Shown: positions 1-7,426, counted from the first letter of the stretch. The stretch is DNA of 13,530 nt from Rhodocyclaceae bacterium (GCA_013821865.1 PNJM01000045.1:1-13530); one strand, 5' to 3'. Notes: generated by a model from the letters alone, not told the origin. Numbers and translations are program-made.

Positions 1-1
1 G

Positions 2-427
2 GCGCAGATCAACGACCTCGTCAAGGAGGCCATGGGCTTCAACAAGGACAGGGGCGACACGCTCAACGTCGCCAACAGCCCGTTCGCCGCCGGCGACAAG
101 GAGATCGCGCCCGACACGCCGATCTGGAAGAATCCGACGCTGATCGGCTGGTTGCTGGAGGGGCTGAAGTACCTGCTCTTCGCCGGCCTGGCGGGCTATC
201 TCTTCTTCGGCTTGGTGAAGCCTTTCCTGCGCAAGCTGATGGAACGCGCCATGAGGATTCCCGAACCGGTCGCCGAGAGCGTGGGTTACGCCATACCCGC
301 CGGGCAGATCGCCTACGACCAGAAGGTGGAAATGGCGCGCGAACTGGCGCGGCAGGAACCGAAGCTGGTGGCGAACGTCATCAAGGAATGGGTCGGCGGC
401 AACCAGCCGGCCGGCAAGGTGCAATAG
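2..427 (+). CDS. fliF: FliF, flagellar MS-ring protein (C-terminal part, 5' end outside window)
   Basis: The reading frame is open from the window edge and gives the last 141 residues of FliF, which forms the MS ring in the inner membrane, the base on which rotor and export gate assemble. Visible are the end of the periplasmic region (GFNKDRGDTLNVANSPF, a typical FliF pattern), one hydrophobic segment at about 161-217 that fits the second transmembrane helix, and a cytoplasmic tail. The tail ends in a helix (YDQKVEMARELARQEPKLVA then IKEWV) matching the FliG-binding tail of the family. The stop lies 9 bases before fliG, so the two are surely co-transcribed. The first part of the gene is missing only because the window begins here; nothing suggests damage. 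Identification is secure from the tail pattern and from fliG following directly. Confidence 0.96.
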   Translation, partial: AQINDLVKEAMGFNKDRGDTLNVANSPFAAGDKEIAPDTPIWKNPTLIGWLLEGLKYLLFAGLAGYLFFGLVKPFLRKLMERAMRIPEPVAESVGYAIPAGQIAYDQKVEMARELARQEPKLVANVIKEWVGGNQPAGKVQ

Positions 428-436
428 GTCAATGCA

Positions 437-1435
437 ATGGCGATGAACGACGAAGGGGTCACCAAGAGCGCGATGCTTCTGCTCACCCTGGGCGAAGACC
501 AGGCGGCGGAGGTTCTCAAGCATCTCGGCCCGCGCGAAGTGCAGAAGCTGGGCACGGCCATGGCCGCGCTCAAGTCGGTGCCGCGCGACAAGGTCGAGGA
601 GGTGGTCGATAAATTCCACGAGGAAACTCAGCGCGGCGCGCCGATCACCGCCGACGAAGAGGTCATCCGCGGCATGCTGACCAAGGCGCTGGGCGACGAC
701 CGCGCCGCCAACCTGATCTCGCGCATCCTGCAGGGCGGCGACACGGCCGGCATCGAGAGCCTGAAATGGATGGACTCGGCCACCGTCGCCGATCTCATCA
801 AGAACGAGCATCCGCAGATCATCGCCACGATCCTCGTGCACCTCGAGTTCGACCACTCCGGCGATATCCTCAAGCATTTCACCGAGCGCCTGAGGAACGA
901 AGTCATCCTGCGCATCGCCACGCTCGACGGCGTGCAGCCGACCGCCCTGCAGGAGCTGAACGACGCCCTCACCCGCATTCTGTCCGGCTCGGTCAACATC
1001 AAGAAGACGGCCATGGGCGGCGTGCGCACCGCGGCGGAAATCCTCAACTTCGTCGGCACCGCGCACGAGACGTCCGTCATCGACAACGTGCGCGAATACG
1101 ATCCGGACCTCGCGCAGAAGATCATCGACGAGATGTTCGTCTTCGAGAACCTGATGGACGTGGACGACCGCGGCATCCAGCTCCTGCTGCGCGAGGTGCA
1201 GTCCGAATCGCTCATCCTCGCCCTCAAGGGCTCTTCCGAGGCGCTGCGCGAAAAGATCTTCAAGAACATGTCGCAGCGCGCCGCCGAAATGCTCAGGGAG
1301 GACCTGGAGTCGAAAGGTCCGGTGCGGCTCTCCGAGGTCGAGCGCGAGCAGAAGGAGATTCTCAAGATAGCCCGCCGCCTGGCCGACGAGGGCCAGATCC
1401 AGCTGGGTGGCAAGGGGGAGGAAGCGTATGTCTAA
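437..1435 (+). CDS. fliG: FliG, flagellar motor switch protein
   Basis: FliG is the C-ring component that binds FliF at its N-terminus and contacts the MotA stator at its C-terminus, so it transmits torque. The 332-residue product has the normal family length. The N-terminal FliF-binding domain covers about residues 1-100. The EHPQ motif of the middle domain, which contacts FliM, is at 124-127, and the MFVF segment at 233-236 begins the C-terminal hinge region. The charged torque-helix residues known from the enteric protein are all present: K264, R281, E288 (Asp in enterics), D289 and R297. The start at 437 has only a weak upstream signal (ataggt); an in-frame ATG at 443 is a possible alternative that would remove two residues. 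The gene overlaps fliH by 8 bases. Identification is certain; the exact start is slightly open. Confidence 0.98.
   Translation: MAMNDEGVTKSAMLLLTLGEDQAAEVLKHLGPREVQKLGTAMAALKSVPRDKVEEVVDKFHEETQRGAPITADEEVIRGMLTKALGDDRAANLISRILQGGDTAGIESLKWMDSATVADLIKNEHPQIIATILVHLEFDHSGDILKHFTERLRNEVILRIATLDGVQPTALQELNDALTRILSGSVNIKKTAMGGVRTAAEILNFVGTAHETSVIDNVREYDPDLAQKIIDEMFVFENLMDVDDRGIQLLLREVQSESLILALKGSSEALREKIFKNMSQRAAEMLREDLESKGPVRLSEVEREQKEILKIARRLADEGQIQLGGKGEEAYV
1417..1421 (+). promoter_or_regulatory. Shine-Dalgarno site of fliH that decides its start
   Basis: The sequence GGAGG, inside the purine-rich stretch aagggggaggaag at the end of fliG, lies six bases before the ATG at 1428. It supports that ATG over the earlier in-frame ATG at 1407, which has no such site. 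Confidence 0.8.
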
Positions 1436-2090
1436 CGTCATCATCCCGAAGGAAAGCCTGACCGCCTACCAGCGCTGGGAGCTGGGCAGCTTCGACCGGG
1501 AAAAGGCGCCGGCGGCGAACGGCGGCACCTCGAAGGGTGCCGCCGCCGCGGCGAACCTGCCGACAGCCGGCGACGTCGAACGCATCCATCGCGACGCGCA
1601 CAAGCAGGGCTATGCCGCCGGCTATGAGGAAGGTACGGCGCGCGCGCGGATGGAGGCGCTGCGCCTGCACACGCTGGTCGAGCATCTGGATGGCGCGCTG
1701 GCCGGGTTCGACCAGGAGGTCGCCGAGCAGCTGCTTCAGCTCTCGCTGGAGGTGGCGCGCCAAGTGGTGCGCCAGGCCATCGCCGTCAAGCCGACGGTCG
1801 TACTCGATGCCGTGCGCGACGCGCTGCTGCAGCTGCCGCACCAGCATGCCGGAATCCACCTCAACCCCGAGGATGCCTCTCTCGCGCGCACCTATCTCGG
1901 CGAGCAGCTCGCGCATGCCGGCCACCGCATCTTCGAGGATGCTTCCATTGCCCGCGGCGGCGTGCGCATCGAGGCCGGCAGCAGCCACATCGACGCCACG
2001 ATGGAAACGCGCTGGAAGCGGGTGGTCGAGGGCATCGGCACCGTGAGCGAATGGCTCGAAGTCCAGCCGACGACCGAACAAGGCACATGA
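1428..2090 (+). CDS. fliH: FliH, negative regulator of the flagellar export ATPase FliI
   Basis: FliH forms a dimer that binds FliI, restrains its ATPase activity and links it to the C-ring and export gate. I chose the ATG at 1428 (220 residues) over an upstream in-frame ATG at 1407 because GGAGG sits six bases before it and because the protein then starts with [20 protein letters not shown], the conserved N-terminus containing a tryptophan (W17). A glycine-repeat helix of GxxxG type is visible at residues 61-69 (GYAAGYEEG), typical of FliH. It is followed by a long helical region and a C-terminal FliI-binding domain resembling the peripheral stalk of ATP synthases. Residues 25-50 are a low-complexity Ala/Gly linker. 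The start codon lies inside the end of fliG and the stop overlaps the fliI start (ATGA), so translation is probably coupled on both sides. Confidence 0.95.
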   Translation: MSNVIIPKESLTAYQRWELGSFDREKAPAANGGTSKGAAAAANLPTAGDVERIHRDAHKQGYAAGYEEGTARARMEALRLHTLVEHLDGALAGFDQEVAEQLLQLSLEVARQVVRQAIAVKPTVVLDAVRDALLQLPHQHAGIHLNPEDASLARTYLGEQLAHAGHRIFEDASIARGGVRIEAGSSHIDATMETRWKRVVEGIGTVSEWLEVQPTTEQGT

Positions 2091-3490
2091 ATCCTCACCA
2101 CGAGAAATGGGCGGGTTTCCTCGAGGAGTGCCGGTCACTGGCGGCAGCGGCGCAGCTCTTCCAGATCAGCGGACGGCTCACGCGCATCAACGGCCTGGTC
2201 ATGGAAGCCACGGGGCTCAAGCTGCCGCTCGGCTCCGGCTGCCACATCGCCATCCCGGGCGGCACCGCGGTGGAGGCGGAAGTGGTCGGATTCTCCGGCG
2301 AAAAGCTGTTCATGATGCCGACCGACGACGTCTACGGCCTCGCCCCCGGCGCCCATGTCGTGCCGCTGGAGACCCGGCAAAAGCTTCCCTCGGCGGGGAA
2401 CCGGCGCAGCCGCAACCGCCGCGCCACGGACCGCGCCAAGCACCTGCCCGTCGGCGATGAACTGCTCGGCCGCGTGCTGGATGGCGCCGGCCGTCCGCTC
2501 GACGGGCTCGGGCCGCTGGACGCCAAGCACGCCCGCTCGCTGCAGAGCCGCCCGCTCAACCCGCTGCAGCGGGCGCCGATCCGCAGTTCGCTCGACGTCG
2601 GCATCCGTGCCATCAATTCCATGCTCACCGTCGGCCGCGGCCAGCGCCTCGGCCTCTTCGCCGGCTCCGGCGTGGGCAAGAGCGTGCTGCTCGGCATGAT
2701 GGCGCGCTTCACCTCGGCCGAGGTGATCGTCGTCGGCCTGATCGGCGAGCGCGGCCGCGAGGTGAAGGAGTTCATCGAGAACATCCTCGGCAGCGAGGGC
2801 ATGAGGCGCTCCGTGGTCGTCGCCGCCCCGGCCGACACCAGCCCGCTCATGCGCCTGCAGGGCGCCGCCTACGCCACCTCCATCGCCGAGCATTTCCGCG
2901 ACGGGGGACGGCATGTGCTGCTCATCATGGACTCCCTCACGCGCTACGCCATGGCCCAGCGCGAGATCGCGCTGGCCATCGGCGAGCCGCCGGTGACGCG
3001 CGGCTACCCGCCTTCGGTGTTCGCCCGGCTGCCGCAACTGGTCGAGCGGGCCGGCAACGGGCCGGAAGGCGGCGGCTCCATCACCGCCTTCTACACCGTG
3101 CTGACCGAGGGCGACGACCCGCAGGATCCGATCGCCGACGCGGCGCGCGCCATCCTCGACGGCCACTTCGTGCTCTCGCGCCAGCTCGCCGAGCAGGGGC
3201 ATTACCCCGCCATCGACATCGAGGCCTCGATCAGCCGCGCCATGACCGGCCTGGTCAAGCCCATGCACCTCGACGTGGTGCGCCGCTTCAGGCAGCTATA
3301 CTCGCGCTACCAGCGCTCGCGCGACCTGATCTCGGTCGGCGCCTACGCATCCGGCACCGATGCCACCCTGGACCAGGCCATCGCCATGCAGCCCGGTTTC
3401 GATGCCTTCTTGCAGCAGGACATGGATGAACGCGAGAATTACGAAGACGCCGTGCTCAAGCTGCACCGGCTGTTCGGCCTGGAGCCCTAA
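2087..3490 (+). CDS. fliI: FliI, flagellum-specific export ATPase
   Basis: FliI is the hexameric ATPase of the flagellar type III export apparatus, related to the F1 beta subunit; it helps to unload and unfold export substrates. In the 467-residue product the P-loop AGSGVGKS is at 192-199 (K198), the catalytic GERGRE segment at 220-225 (Glu221), and the Walker B strand LLIMD at 278-282 (D282), followed by [20 protein letters not shown]. All active-site elements are intact. The ATG at 2087 overlaps the fliH stop as ATGA and has AAGG just upstream; an in-frame ATG at 2051 would add 12 residues inside fliH and is less likely. Between the N-terminal beta domain and the [14 protein letters not shown] segment is an arginine-rich stretch (about residues 101-118) that looks longer than in enteric FliI. 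FliJ follows after 42 bases. Confidence 0.98.
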   Translation: MNPHHEKWAGFLEECRSLAAAAQLFQISGRLTRINGLVMEATGLKLPLGSGCHIAIPGGTAVEAEVVGFSGEKLFMMPTDDVYGLAPGAHVVPLETRQKLPSAGNRRSRNRRATDRAKHLPVGDELLGRVLDGAGRPLDGLGPLDAKHARSLQSRPLNPLQRAPIRSSLDVGIRAINSMLTVGRGQRLGLFAGSGVGKSVLLGMMARFTSAEVIVVGLIGERGREVKEFIENILGSEGMRRSVVVAAPADTSPLMRLQGAAYATSIAEHFRDGGRHVLLIMDSLTRYAMAQREIALAIGEPPVTRGYPPSVFARLPQLVERAGNGPEGGGSITAFYTVLTEGDDPQDPIADAARAILDGHFVLSRQLAEQGHYPAIDIEASISRAMTGLVKPMHLDVVRRFRQLYSRYQRSRDLISVGAYASGTDATLDQAIAMQPGFDAFLQQDMDERENYEDAVLKLHRLFGLEP

Positions 3491-3532
3491 AGGTTTCTTC
3501 CTCCAGAGCCGTAAACCCTACGGAGCGCAAGG

Positions 3533-3973
3533 ATGAAGTCGTTCCCCCTGCAGACCCTGCTCGACCTGTCGAACGCCCGCATGGACGATGCGGCGCGGCA
3601 ACTCGGGCAACTGCTGGCGAGCGAGCAGGCGGTGGAGCAGACGCTGGCCCTGCTCATCCAGTACCGCGACGAATACGAAAGCCGTTTCAGCCAGGCCGCG
3701 CGGAACGGCATGGCGCGGGACGAGTGGCGCAACTACCGGTCCTTCCTCGGCCGCCTGGACGAGGCGATCGCCCAGCAGCGCGCGCTGGTAGACGCCTCCA
3801 GGCTGCGCACCGCGGACGGCCAGAAGGCATGGCTGGACCAGCGCAACAAGGTCAAGGCATTCGACACCCTGTCGCAAAGGCACAAGGAAAATGAAGTCCG
3901 CATCGAGGCGAAAACGGAACAACGGGAGCAGGACGAACACGCCGCCAAGGGTTTTCGCGGGCGGGAGGAATAG
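3533..3973 (+). CDS. fliJ: FliJ, export chaperone / central stalk of the export ATPase
   Basis: FliJ is a small coiled-coil protein that inserts into the FliI hexamer, contacts FlhA and recycles export chaperones. The 146-residue product has the family length and is almost entirely charged and helical, with no hydrophobic segment, as expected. It begins MKSFPLQTLLDLSNARMDDA, a common FliJ opening (FPLQTLLDL, followed by a long amphipathic helix). GGAG at 3522-3525 lies seven bases before the ATG. FliJ diverges fast, so identification rests on length, the opening motif, coiled-coil character and its place directly after fliI. It ends 93 bases before fliK, and a sigma-54-type promoter lies in that gap, so fliJ is likely the last gene of the upstream unit, although read-through is possible. 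Confidence 0.93.
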   Translation: MKSFPLQTLLDLSNARMDDAARQLGQLLASEQAVEQTLALLIQYRDEYESRFSQAARNGMARDEWRNYRSFLGRLDEAIAQQRALVDASRLRTADGQKAWLDQRNKVKAFDTLSQRHKENEVRIEAKTEQREQDEHAAKGFRGREE

Positions 3974-4011
3974 CCCGATTACCGTACGTTTCCCCGCTCG
4001 TTCGACGGGCA

Positions 4012-4027
4012 TGGCACGCGGCTTGCT
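4012..4027 (+). promoter_or_regulatory. Sigma-54 (RpoN) -24/-12 promoter for fliK and downstream genes
   Basis: The sequence TGGCACG-CGGC-TTGCT matches the sigma-54 consensus at every conserved position. GG at 4013-4014 and GC at 4025-4026 are exactly 12 bases apart. Transcription would start near 4037-4038, leaving a leader of about 30 bases that contains AAGGAG at 4055-4060, six bases before the fliK ATG. Sigma-54 promoters drive mid-class flagellar genes in many proteobacteria and need an enhancer-binding activator of the FlrC/FleQ type; no activator gene or enhancer site could be recognised here. Confidence 0.85.
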
Positions 4028-4066
4028 GGACAGGGACAGGAACCCAGCGCCCCCAAGGAGCCAGCG

Positions 4067-5128
4067 ATGCCCGACATGACCGTAGCTCGGCAGCCCCTGC
4101 CCGCCGTAGCAGCTGCACAGCCCACCGCCGGGTCATCCCCAGCCGATACGCTCGACCCCTCCGCGACTGCGGGCGGGGCCGATTTTGCCGCTGTCCTCAA
4201 GCAGCAACTGGCTCAGCCGGCCAAGGATGCCAGCCTTGATGCGCTCGCCGCACTGCTGCCGGCCGAAGCGGAAACGCAGGAAGAATCGCCGGATGTCACC
4301 GCCACGCCCCCCGATCTCTCCACGCTGCTGCCCGGCATCGCCGCTCTTGCAATGAATGTGGCGGCTCCCGCTCCGGTCGGCGACAAGGGTGCGGTACGGA
4401 CGGACGCACTGCCGACGGTCGCGGCGGCGGCAACCGGCCCGGCTGCCGTTCAGACAGGGGTTGCGCAACCCGGCACCTTGCCATTCGCATCCTCCGATGC
4501 CGGCAAGGGCGACAGCGCCCCGGAAAAAAACGGATTTGCGGCGGCCCGGCAACCGGCATTTCTTGCCGCCGCGGAAAAGGCAACGGCGGATACTGCCGCG
4601 CCTGCCGCTGCAAACCACGAGTTCCGCCTGCCGGAGACGGCGGCCGACCAACCCGGCGCGGCCATGCCGCCGTCCCAGGCCAGCCAGGCAAACCGGGCAC
4701 CGGCTGCGGTACGCGTCGACACGCCGGTGGGTGCGCGCGGCTGGGACAACGAGGTGGGGCAGAAAGTGGTCTGGCTAGCCAGCCGCGAGGAAAGCCGCGC
4801 CGAGATGACGCTCACCCCGCCGCACTTGGGCAAGATCGAAGTCACGCTGACCGTGAGCGGCGACCAAACGAATGCACTGTTCGTCTCGGCCAGCCCGACG
4901 GCGCGCGACGCGCTGGAGAATGCGCTGCCCCGGCTGCGCGAGATTTTTGCCGAGGCCGGCATCACCCTCGGCCAGGCCAGCGTGAATGCCGAATCCCCGC
5001 AGGGGGGCGCGGGGGAAGGCGGACGCGAGCACGCCCGCGGCGGGCGCGATGCCCCTCCCGTGCAGGCGGCCGCGGCAACGGGCCAGTGGATCAGGCAGGG
5101 CAACGGGCTGATCGATACGTTTGCGTGA
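4067..5128 (+). CDS. fliK: FliK, flagellar hook-length control protein
   Basis: FliK is an exported molecular ruler; its C-terminal domain contacts FlhB and switches export from hook to filament substrates once the hook is long enough. The 353-residue product has the usual two-part form: residues 1 to about 220 are Ala/Pro-rich, low in complexity and poorly conserved (the ruler part), and residues about 226-312 form the conserved hook-length control domain. That domain includes WDNEVGQKVVWLA, the PPHLGKIEV segment at 251-259 (the family's LxPxxLGxVxV signature) and a helix ending in IFAEAGITLGQASVN. A glycine-rich linker and a terminal GLIDTFA follow. AAGGAG sits six bases before the ATG at 4067; a second in-frame ATG at 4076 is possible. 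It is the first gene after the sigma-54 promoter. Its stop codon lies within an inverted repeat. Confidence 0.95.
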   Translation: MPDMTVARQPLPAVAAAQPTAGSSPADTLDPSATAGGADFAAVLKQQLAQPAKDASLDALAALLPAEAETQEESPDVTATPPDLSTLLPGIAALAMNVAAPAPVGDKGAVRTDALPTVAAAATGPAAVQTGVAQPGTLPFASSDAGKGDSAPEKNGFAAARQPAFLAAAEKATADTAAPAAANHEFRLPETAADQPGAAMPPSQASQANRAPAAVRVDTPVGARGWDNEVGQKVVWLASREESRAEMTLTPPHLGKIEVTLTVSGDQTNALFVSASPTARDALENALPRLREIFAEAGITLGQASVNAESPQGGAGEGGREHARGGRDAPPVQAAAATGQWIRQGNGLIDTFA

Positions 5129-5156
5129 AACAGAGAGGAGGGTCTCCCTTGTTTCA
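5126..5156 (+). repeat. Inverted repeat (stem-loop) over the fliK stop codon
   Basis: The arms TGAAACA (5126-5132) and TGTTTCA (5150-5156) are perfectly complementary. AGG at 5136-5138 can pair with CCT at 5147-5149, extending the stem to 10 pairs with a three-base bulge on one side. The left arm begins with the fliK stop codon itself. No run of T follows, so this is not a standard intrinsic terminator. It may dampen or stabilise the fliK-fliL transcript, but that is inference. Confidence 0.55.
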
Positions 5157-5210
5157 GCGCATGACGAGACGTTGCCGGACCCCATAATGAGGAAAGTTCA
5201 GGAGTAGTTC

Positions 5211-5927
5211 ATGGCGAAGGCCCCCGCGAAAAAAGAGGAAAAGAAACCGGAAGCCGCGGCCGAAGGTGAAGAGCAGCCGAAGAAAAGGGGCAGGCTGCCG
5301 CTCATCCTGGCGCTCGCCGTCGTGCTCGCCGGAGGCGGCGGCGGAGGGGCCTACTTTTTCCTGTTCAAGACCAAGAACGGCGAAGCCGCCCAGGAAGCCA
5401 GGCCGCAGCCGCCCAAGCCGCCGGTATTCGTGCCGCTGGAAAACTTCACGGTCAATCTCGTGCCCGAGGGCAGCGAGCAGTATCTCCAGGTTGCCGCCAC
5501 GCTCAAGGTGCTCGACTCGCACGCCGGCGACGCGGTAAAGCAGTACATGCCGGAGGTCCGCCACCGCATCCTGCTGCTGCTCTCCGGCAAGAAGGCCGGC
5601 GACATCAACACGGCCGACGGGCGCGAACGGCTTTCCGAGGAAGTCCGCATGACGGCCAACAACATCCTGCTCGTCGCGGCCGGCAAGGCGGCCAAGCCGA
5701 TCATGATTGCGGCCGCTCCGCCCCCCGCGCCCGCGGAACCGGCGGCGGCGGAGCCCGGGGGCGGCGAAGCGGCGAAACCGCCCCACGGGGGGTCGCAGGA
5801 GGAAGGCGCCAGGCCCCAGGAGGAAGAGACGCCGGCTGCCCCGGCCCAGCCGGCAGCGGCGATTCCCAGGGCCGCGCCGGACGATCCGGTGCAAAGCGTG
5901 TTCTTCACCTCATTCATCATTCAGTAG
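5211..5927 (+). CDS. fliL: FliL, flagellar basal-body-associated protein with enlarged C-terminal linker
   Basis: FliL is a single-span inner-membrane protein that rings the stator units and supports motor output. The 238-residue product has a lysine-rich cytoplasmic start, one transmembrane helix at about 29-52 (including a run of six glycines, 41-46), and a periplasmic domain from about 70 (VFVPLENFTVNLV) to 155, with the usual RHRILLLLSGKKAGDINTAD segment. It closes with the conserved end DDPVQSVFFTSFIIQ. Between the core and that end, residues about 161-224 are an insert rich in Pro, Ala, Gly and Glu, including an in-frame 21-base repeat (QEEGARP then QEEETPA). FliL is usually about 150-180 residues, so this linker is unusually long. 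AGGAG at 5200-5204 supports the ATG. The gene ends 20 bases before fliM. Confidence 0.95.
   Translation: MAKAPAKKEEKKPEAAAEGEEQPKKRGRLPLILALAVVLAGGGGGGAYFFLFKTKNGEAAQEARPQPPKPPVFVPLENFTVNLVPEGSEQYLQVAATLKVLDSHAGDAVKQYMPEVRHRILLLLSGKKAGDINTADGRERLSEEVRMTANNILLVAAGKAAKPIMIAAAPPPAPAEPAAAEPGGGEAAKPPHGGSQEEGARPQEEETPAAPAQPAAAIPRAAPDDPVQSVFFTSFIIQ
5796..5826 (+). repeat. Short direct repeat inside fliL
   Basis: CAGGAGGAAG occurs at 5796-5805 and again at 5817-5826, exactly 21 bases (7 codons) apart and in frame. It lies in the low-complexity linker of FliL and may reflect repeat expansion. The copies also resemble ribosome-binding sites, but no reading frame starts behind them. Confidence 0.5.
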
Positions 5928-5947
5928 GCTTCTGCGGAACGCGAGAC

Positions 5948-6931
5948 ATGGCACAGGATTTTCTCTCCCAGGATGAGGTCGACGCCCTGCTCAAGGGCGT
6001 CACGGGCGAGGCCGACGAGCCCGAGAAGGTCGAGGAAAGCGGCGGCATCCGCAACTACGATCTCGGCCGGCAGGAGCGCATCGTGCGCGGCCGCATGCCG
6101 ACGATGGAGCTCATCAACGAGCGTTTCAACCGCTACCTGCGCATCGGCCTCTTCAACTACATGCATCGTACGACCGAGATCTCGGTCGGGCCGATCCGCG
6201 TGCAGAAGTACAGCGAGTTCATCCGCAACCTGGTCGTGCCGACCAACCTCAACCTGGTGCATTTCAAGCCCTTGCGCGGCACCGGGCTGGTCGTGCTCGA
6301 CCCGAACCTGGTCTTCCTCGTCGTCGACAACATGTTCGGCGGCGACGGGCGCTTCCACACCCGGGTCGAGGGGCGCGACTTCACGCCGACCGAGCAGCGC
6401 ATCATCCAGGGCCTGCTGAACGTCGTCTTCACCGAATTCGAGAAGGCGTGGAAGCCGGTCTACGAGCTGAAGATGGAATACATCCGCTCGGAGATGAACT
6501 CGCAGTTCGCCAACATCGCCACGCCGAGCGAAATCGTGGTGGCCATCACCTACTCTCTCGAATTCTCCGGCTCGTCGGCGGAAATGCACATTTGCATGCC
6601 CTACTCGATGGTCGAGCCGATCCGCGACATTCTCTACAGCTCGATGCAGAGCGACCATCTCGTCTCGGACAAGCGCTGGATCGGCACGCTCACGCGGCAG
6701 CTGCAGACCGCTGAAATCGAGCTGGTGGCCAAGCTCGGCACGACGCAGATCACGCTGGGCCAGATACTCAACATGAAGGCCGGCGACGTCATCCCGTTCA
6801 ACATCGGCGAGACGATCACGGCCGAAGTCGACGACGTGCCCGTGATGGAGGTCCGCTACGGCATCCAGAACAGCCAGTACGCGCTCAAGCTCGAGCGCTT
6901 CATCCCGCCGGAACCCACCGAAAAAAGATAG
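5948..6931 (+). CDS. fliM: FliM, flagellar motor switch protein (CheY-P receptor)
   Basis: FliM forms the middle of the C-ring, binds phosphorylated CheY and sets the direction of rotation. The 327-residue product has normal length. Residues 6-17 (LSQDEVDALLKG) are the conserved N-terminal CheY-P-binding peptide. The middle CheC-like domain covers about 45-235 and contains the GGDGRF loop at 131-136, the family's GGxG motif that contacts FliG. A C-terminal SpoA domain at about 250-320 pairs with FliN. All parts are intact, which suggests a chemotaxis-controlled motor. The ribosome-binding signal before the ATG at 5948 is weak (purines in gcggaacgcgag), and coupling to fliL 20 bases upstream is likely. 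The stop codon overlaps the AGGAGG that serves fliN. Confidence 0.98.
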   Translation: MAQDFLSQDEVDALLKGVTGEADEPEKVEESGGIRNYDLGRQERIVRGRMPTMELINERFNRYLRIGLFNYMHRTTEISVGPIRVQKYSEFIRNLVVPTNLNLVHFKPLRGTGLVVLDPNLVFLVVDNMFGGDGRFHTRVEGRDFTPTEQRIIQGLLNVVFTEFEKAWKPVYELKMEYIRSEMNSQFANIATPSEIVVAITYSLEFSGSSAEMHICMPYSMVEPIRDILYSSMQSDHLVSDKRWIGTLTRQLQTAEIELVAKLGTTQITLGQILNMKAGDVIPFNIGETITAEVDDVPVMEVRYGIQNSQYALKLERFIPPEPTEKR

Positions 6932-6940
6932 GAGGACGCC

Positions 6941-7348
6941 ATGTCCAATGCCGTAGCCGAAGAAAAGATCAGCGAAGACGACTGGGCCGCCGCCATGGGC
7001 GAGCAGGCCGCCGCAGACAGCAAGACAGCCCAGCCGGCGCAGATTTTCCAGCAGCTCGCCGACACCGGCGGCAAGCCCGGGGCCATGCAGGATTTCGACA
7101 TGATCCTCGACATCCCGGTAAGCCTCACCGTGGAGCTTGGCCGCACCAAGATTTCCATCCGCAACCTGCTGCAGCTGGCGCACGGTTCGGTAGTCGAGCT
7201 CGACGCGCTCGCCGGCGAGCCGATGGACGTGCTGGTGAACGGCACCCTGATCGCCCAGGGCGAGGTCGTCGTGGTGAACGACAAATTCGGCATCCGCCTC
7301 ACCGACATCGTCACGCCGACCGAGCGCATGCGCAAGCTGAACCGCTAA
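6941..7348 (+). CDS. fliN: FliN, flagellar motor switch protein
   Basis: FliN makes up the bottom of the C-ring, pairs with FliM and docks FliH-FliI complexes that bring export substrates. The 135-residue product has a variable, acidic and Gln/Ala-rich first 50 residues. A SpoA domain follows at about 54-128: LDIPVSLTVELGRTKISIRN, then LAHGSVVELDALAGEPMDV, then GEVVVVNDKFGIRLTDIV. These are textbook FliN features. AGGAGG at 6930-6935, overlapping the fliM stop, lies five bases before the ATG, so fliN is coupled to fliM and has a strong initiation site. This fits the high FliN copy number per motor. A 77-base gap with two hairpins separates it from fliO. Confidence 0.98.
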   Translation: MSNAVAEEKISEDDWAAAMGEQAAADSKTAQPAQIFQQLADTGGKPGAMQDFDMILDIPVSLTVELGRTKISIRNLLQLAHGSVVELDALAGEPMDVLVNGTLIAQGEVVVVNDKFGIRLTDIVTPTERMRKLNR

Positions 7349-7362
7349 TTCTTGCCTGGAAT

Positions 7363-7381
7363 AGCGGCAATTTTCGCCGCT
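7363..7381 (+). repeat. Stem-loop between fliN and fliO
   Basis: AGCGGC (7363-7368) and GCCGCT (7376-7381) form a perfect six-pair GC-rich stem with a seven-base loop (AATTTTC), 14 bases after the fliN stop. The following taatcccc has no T run, so it is at most a weak terminator. It could protect the 3' end of the abundant fliM-fliN message or reduce read-through into fliO; the function is inferred. Confidence 0.45.
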
Positions 7382-7401
7382 TAATCCCCGTCTCGAAGCC
7401 C

Positions 7402-7426
7402 TGTCGGCGGCGCTAAGCTGCCGACA
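7402..7426 (+). promoter_or_regulatory. Strong hairpin abutting the fliO start codon
   Basis: TGTCGGCGGC (7402-7411) pairs with GCTGCCGACA (7417-7426) to give ten pairs (one G-U) around a five-base loop GCTAA. The last base of the stem is the A of the fliO ATG. No Shine-Dalgarno sequence is visible in its usual place; the nearest purine-rich bases (ggcgg) are in the left arm. The structure probably limits FliO synthesis, but this has not been tested. Confidence 0.55.

Noticed and set aside
1407..1427. Upstream ATG for fliH at 1407
   Set aside because: No ribosome-binding site precedes it, while GGAGG is placed correctly for the ATG at 1428, which gives the conserved N-terminus.
2135..3268. 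Open frame of 377 codons on the minus strand opposite fliI
   Set aside because: It is antisense to the intact ATPase gene and has the same GC-driven composition without motifs.
3491..3520. Possible terminator between fliI and fliJ (GGTTT and AAACC arms)
   Set aside because: There are only five pairs with a loop of about 17 bases and no T run; this is too weak to call.
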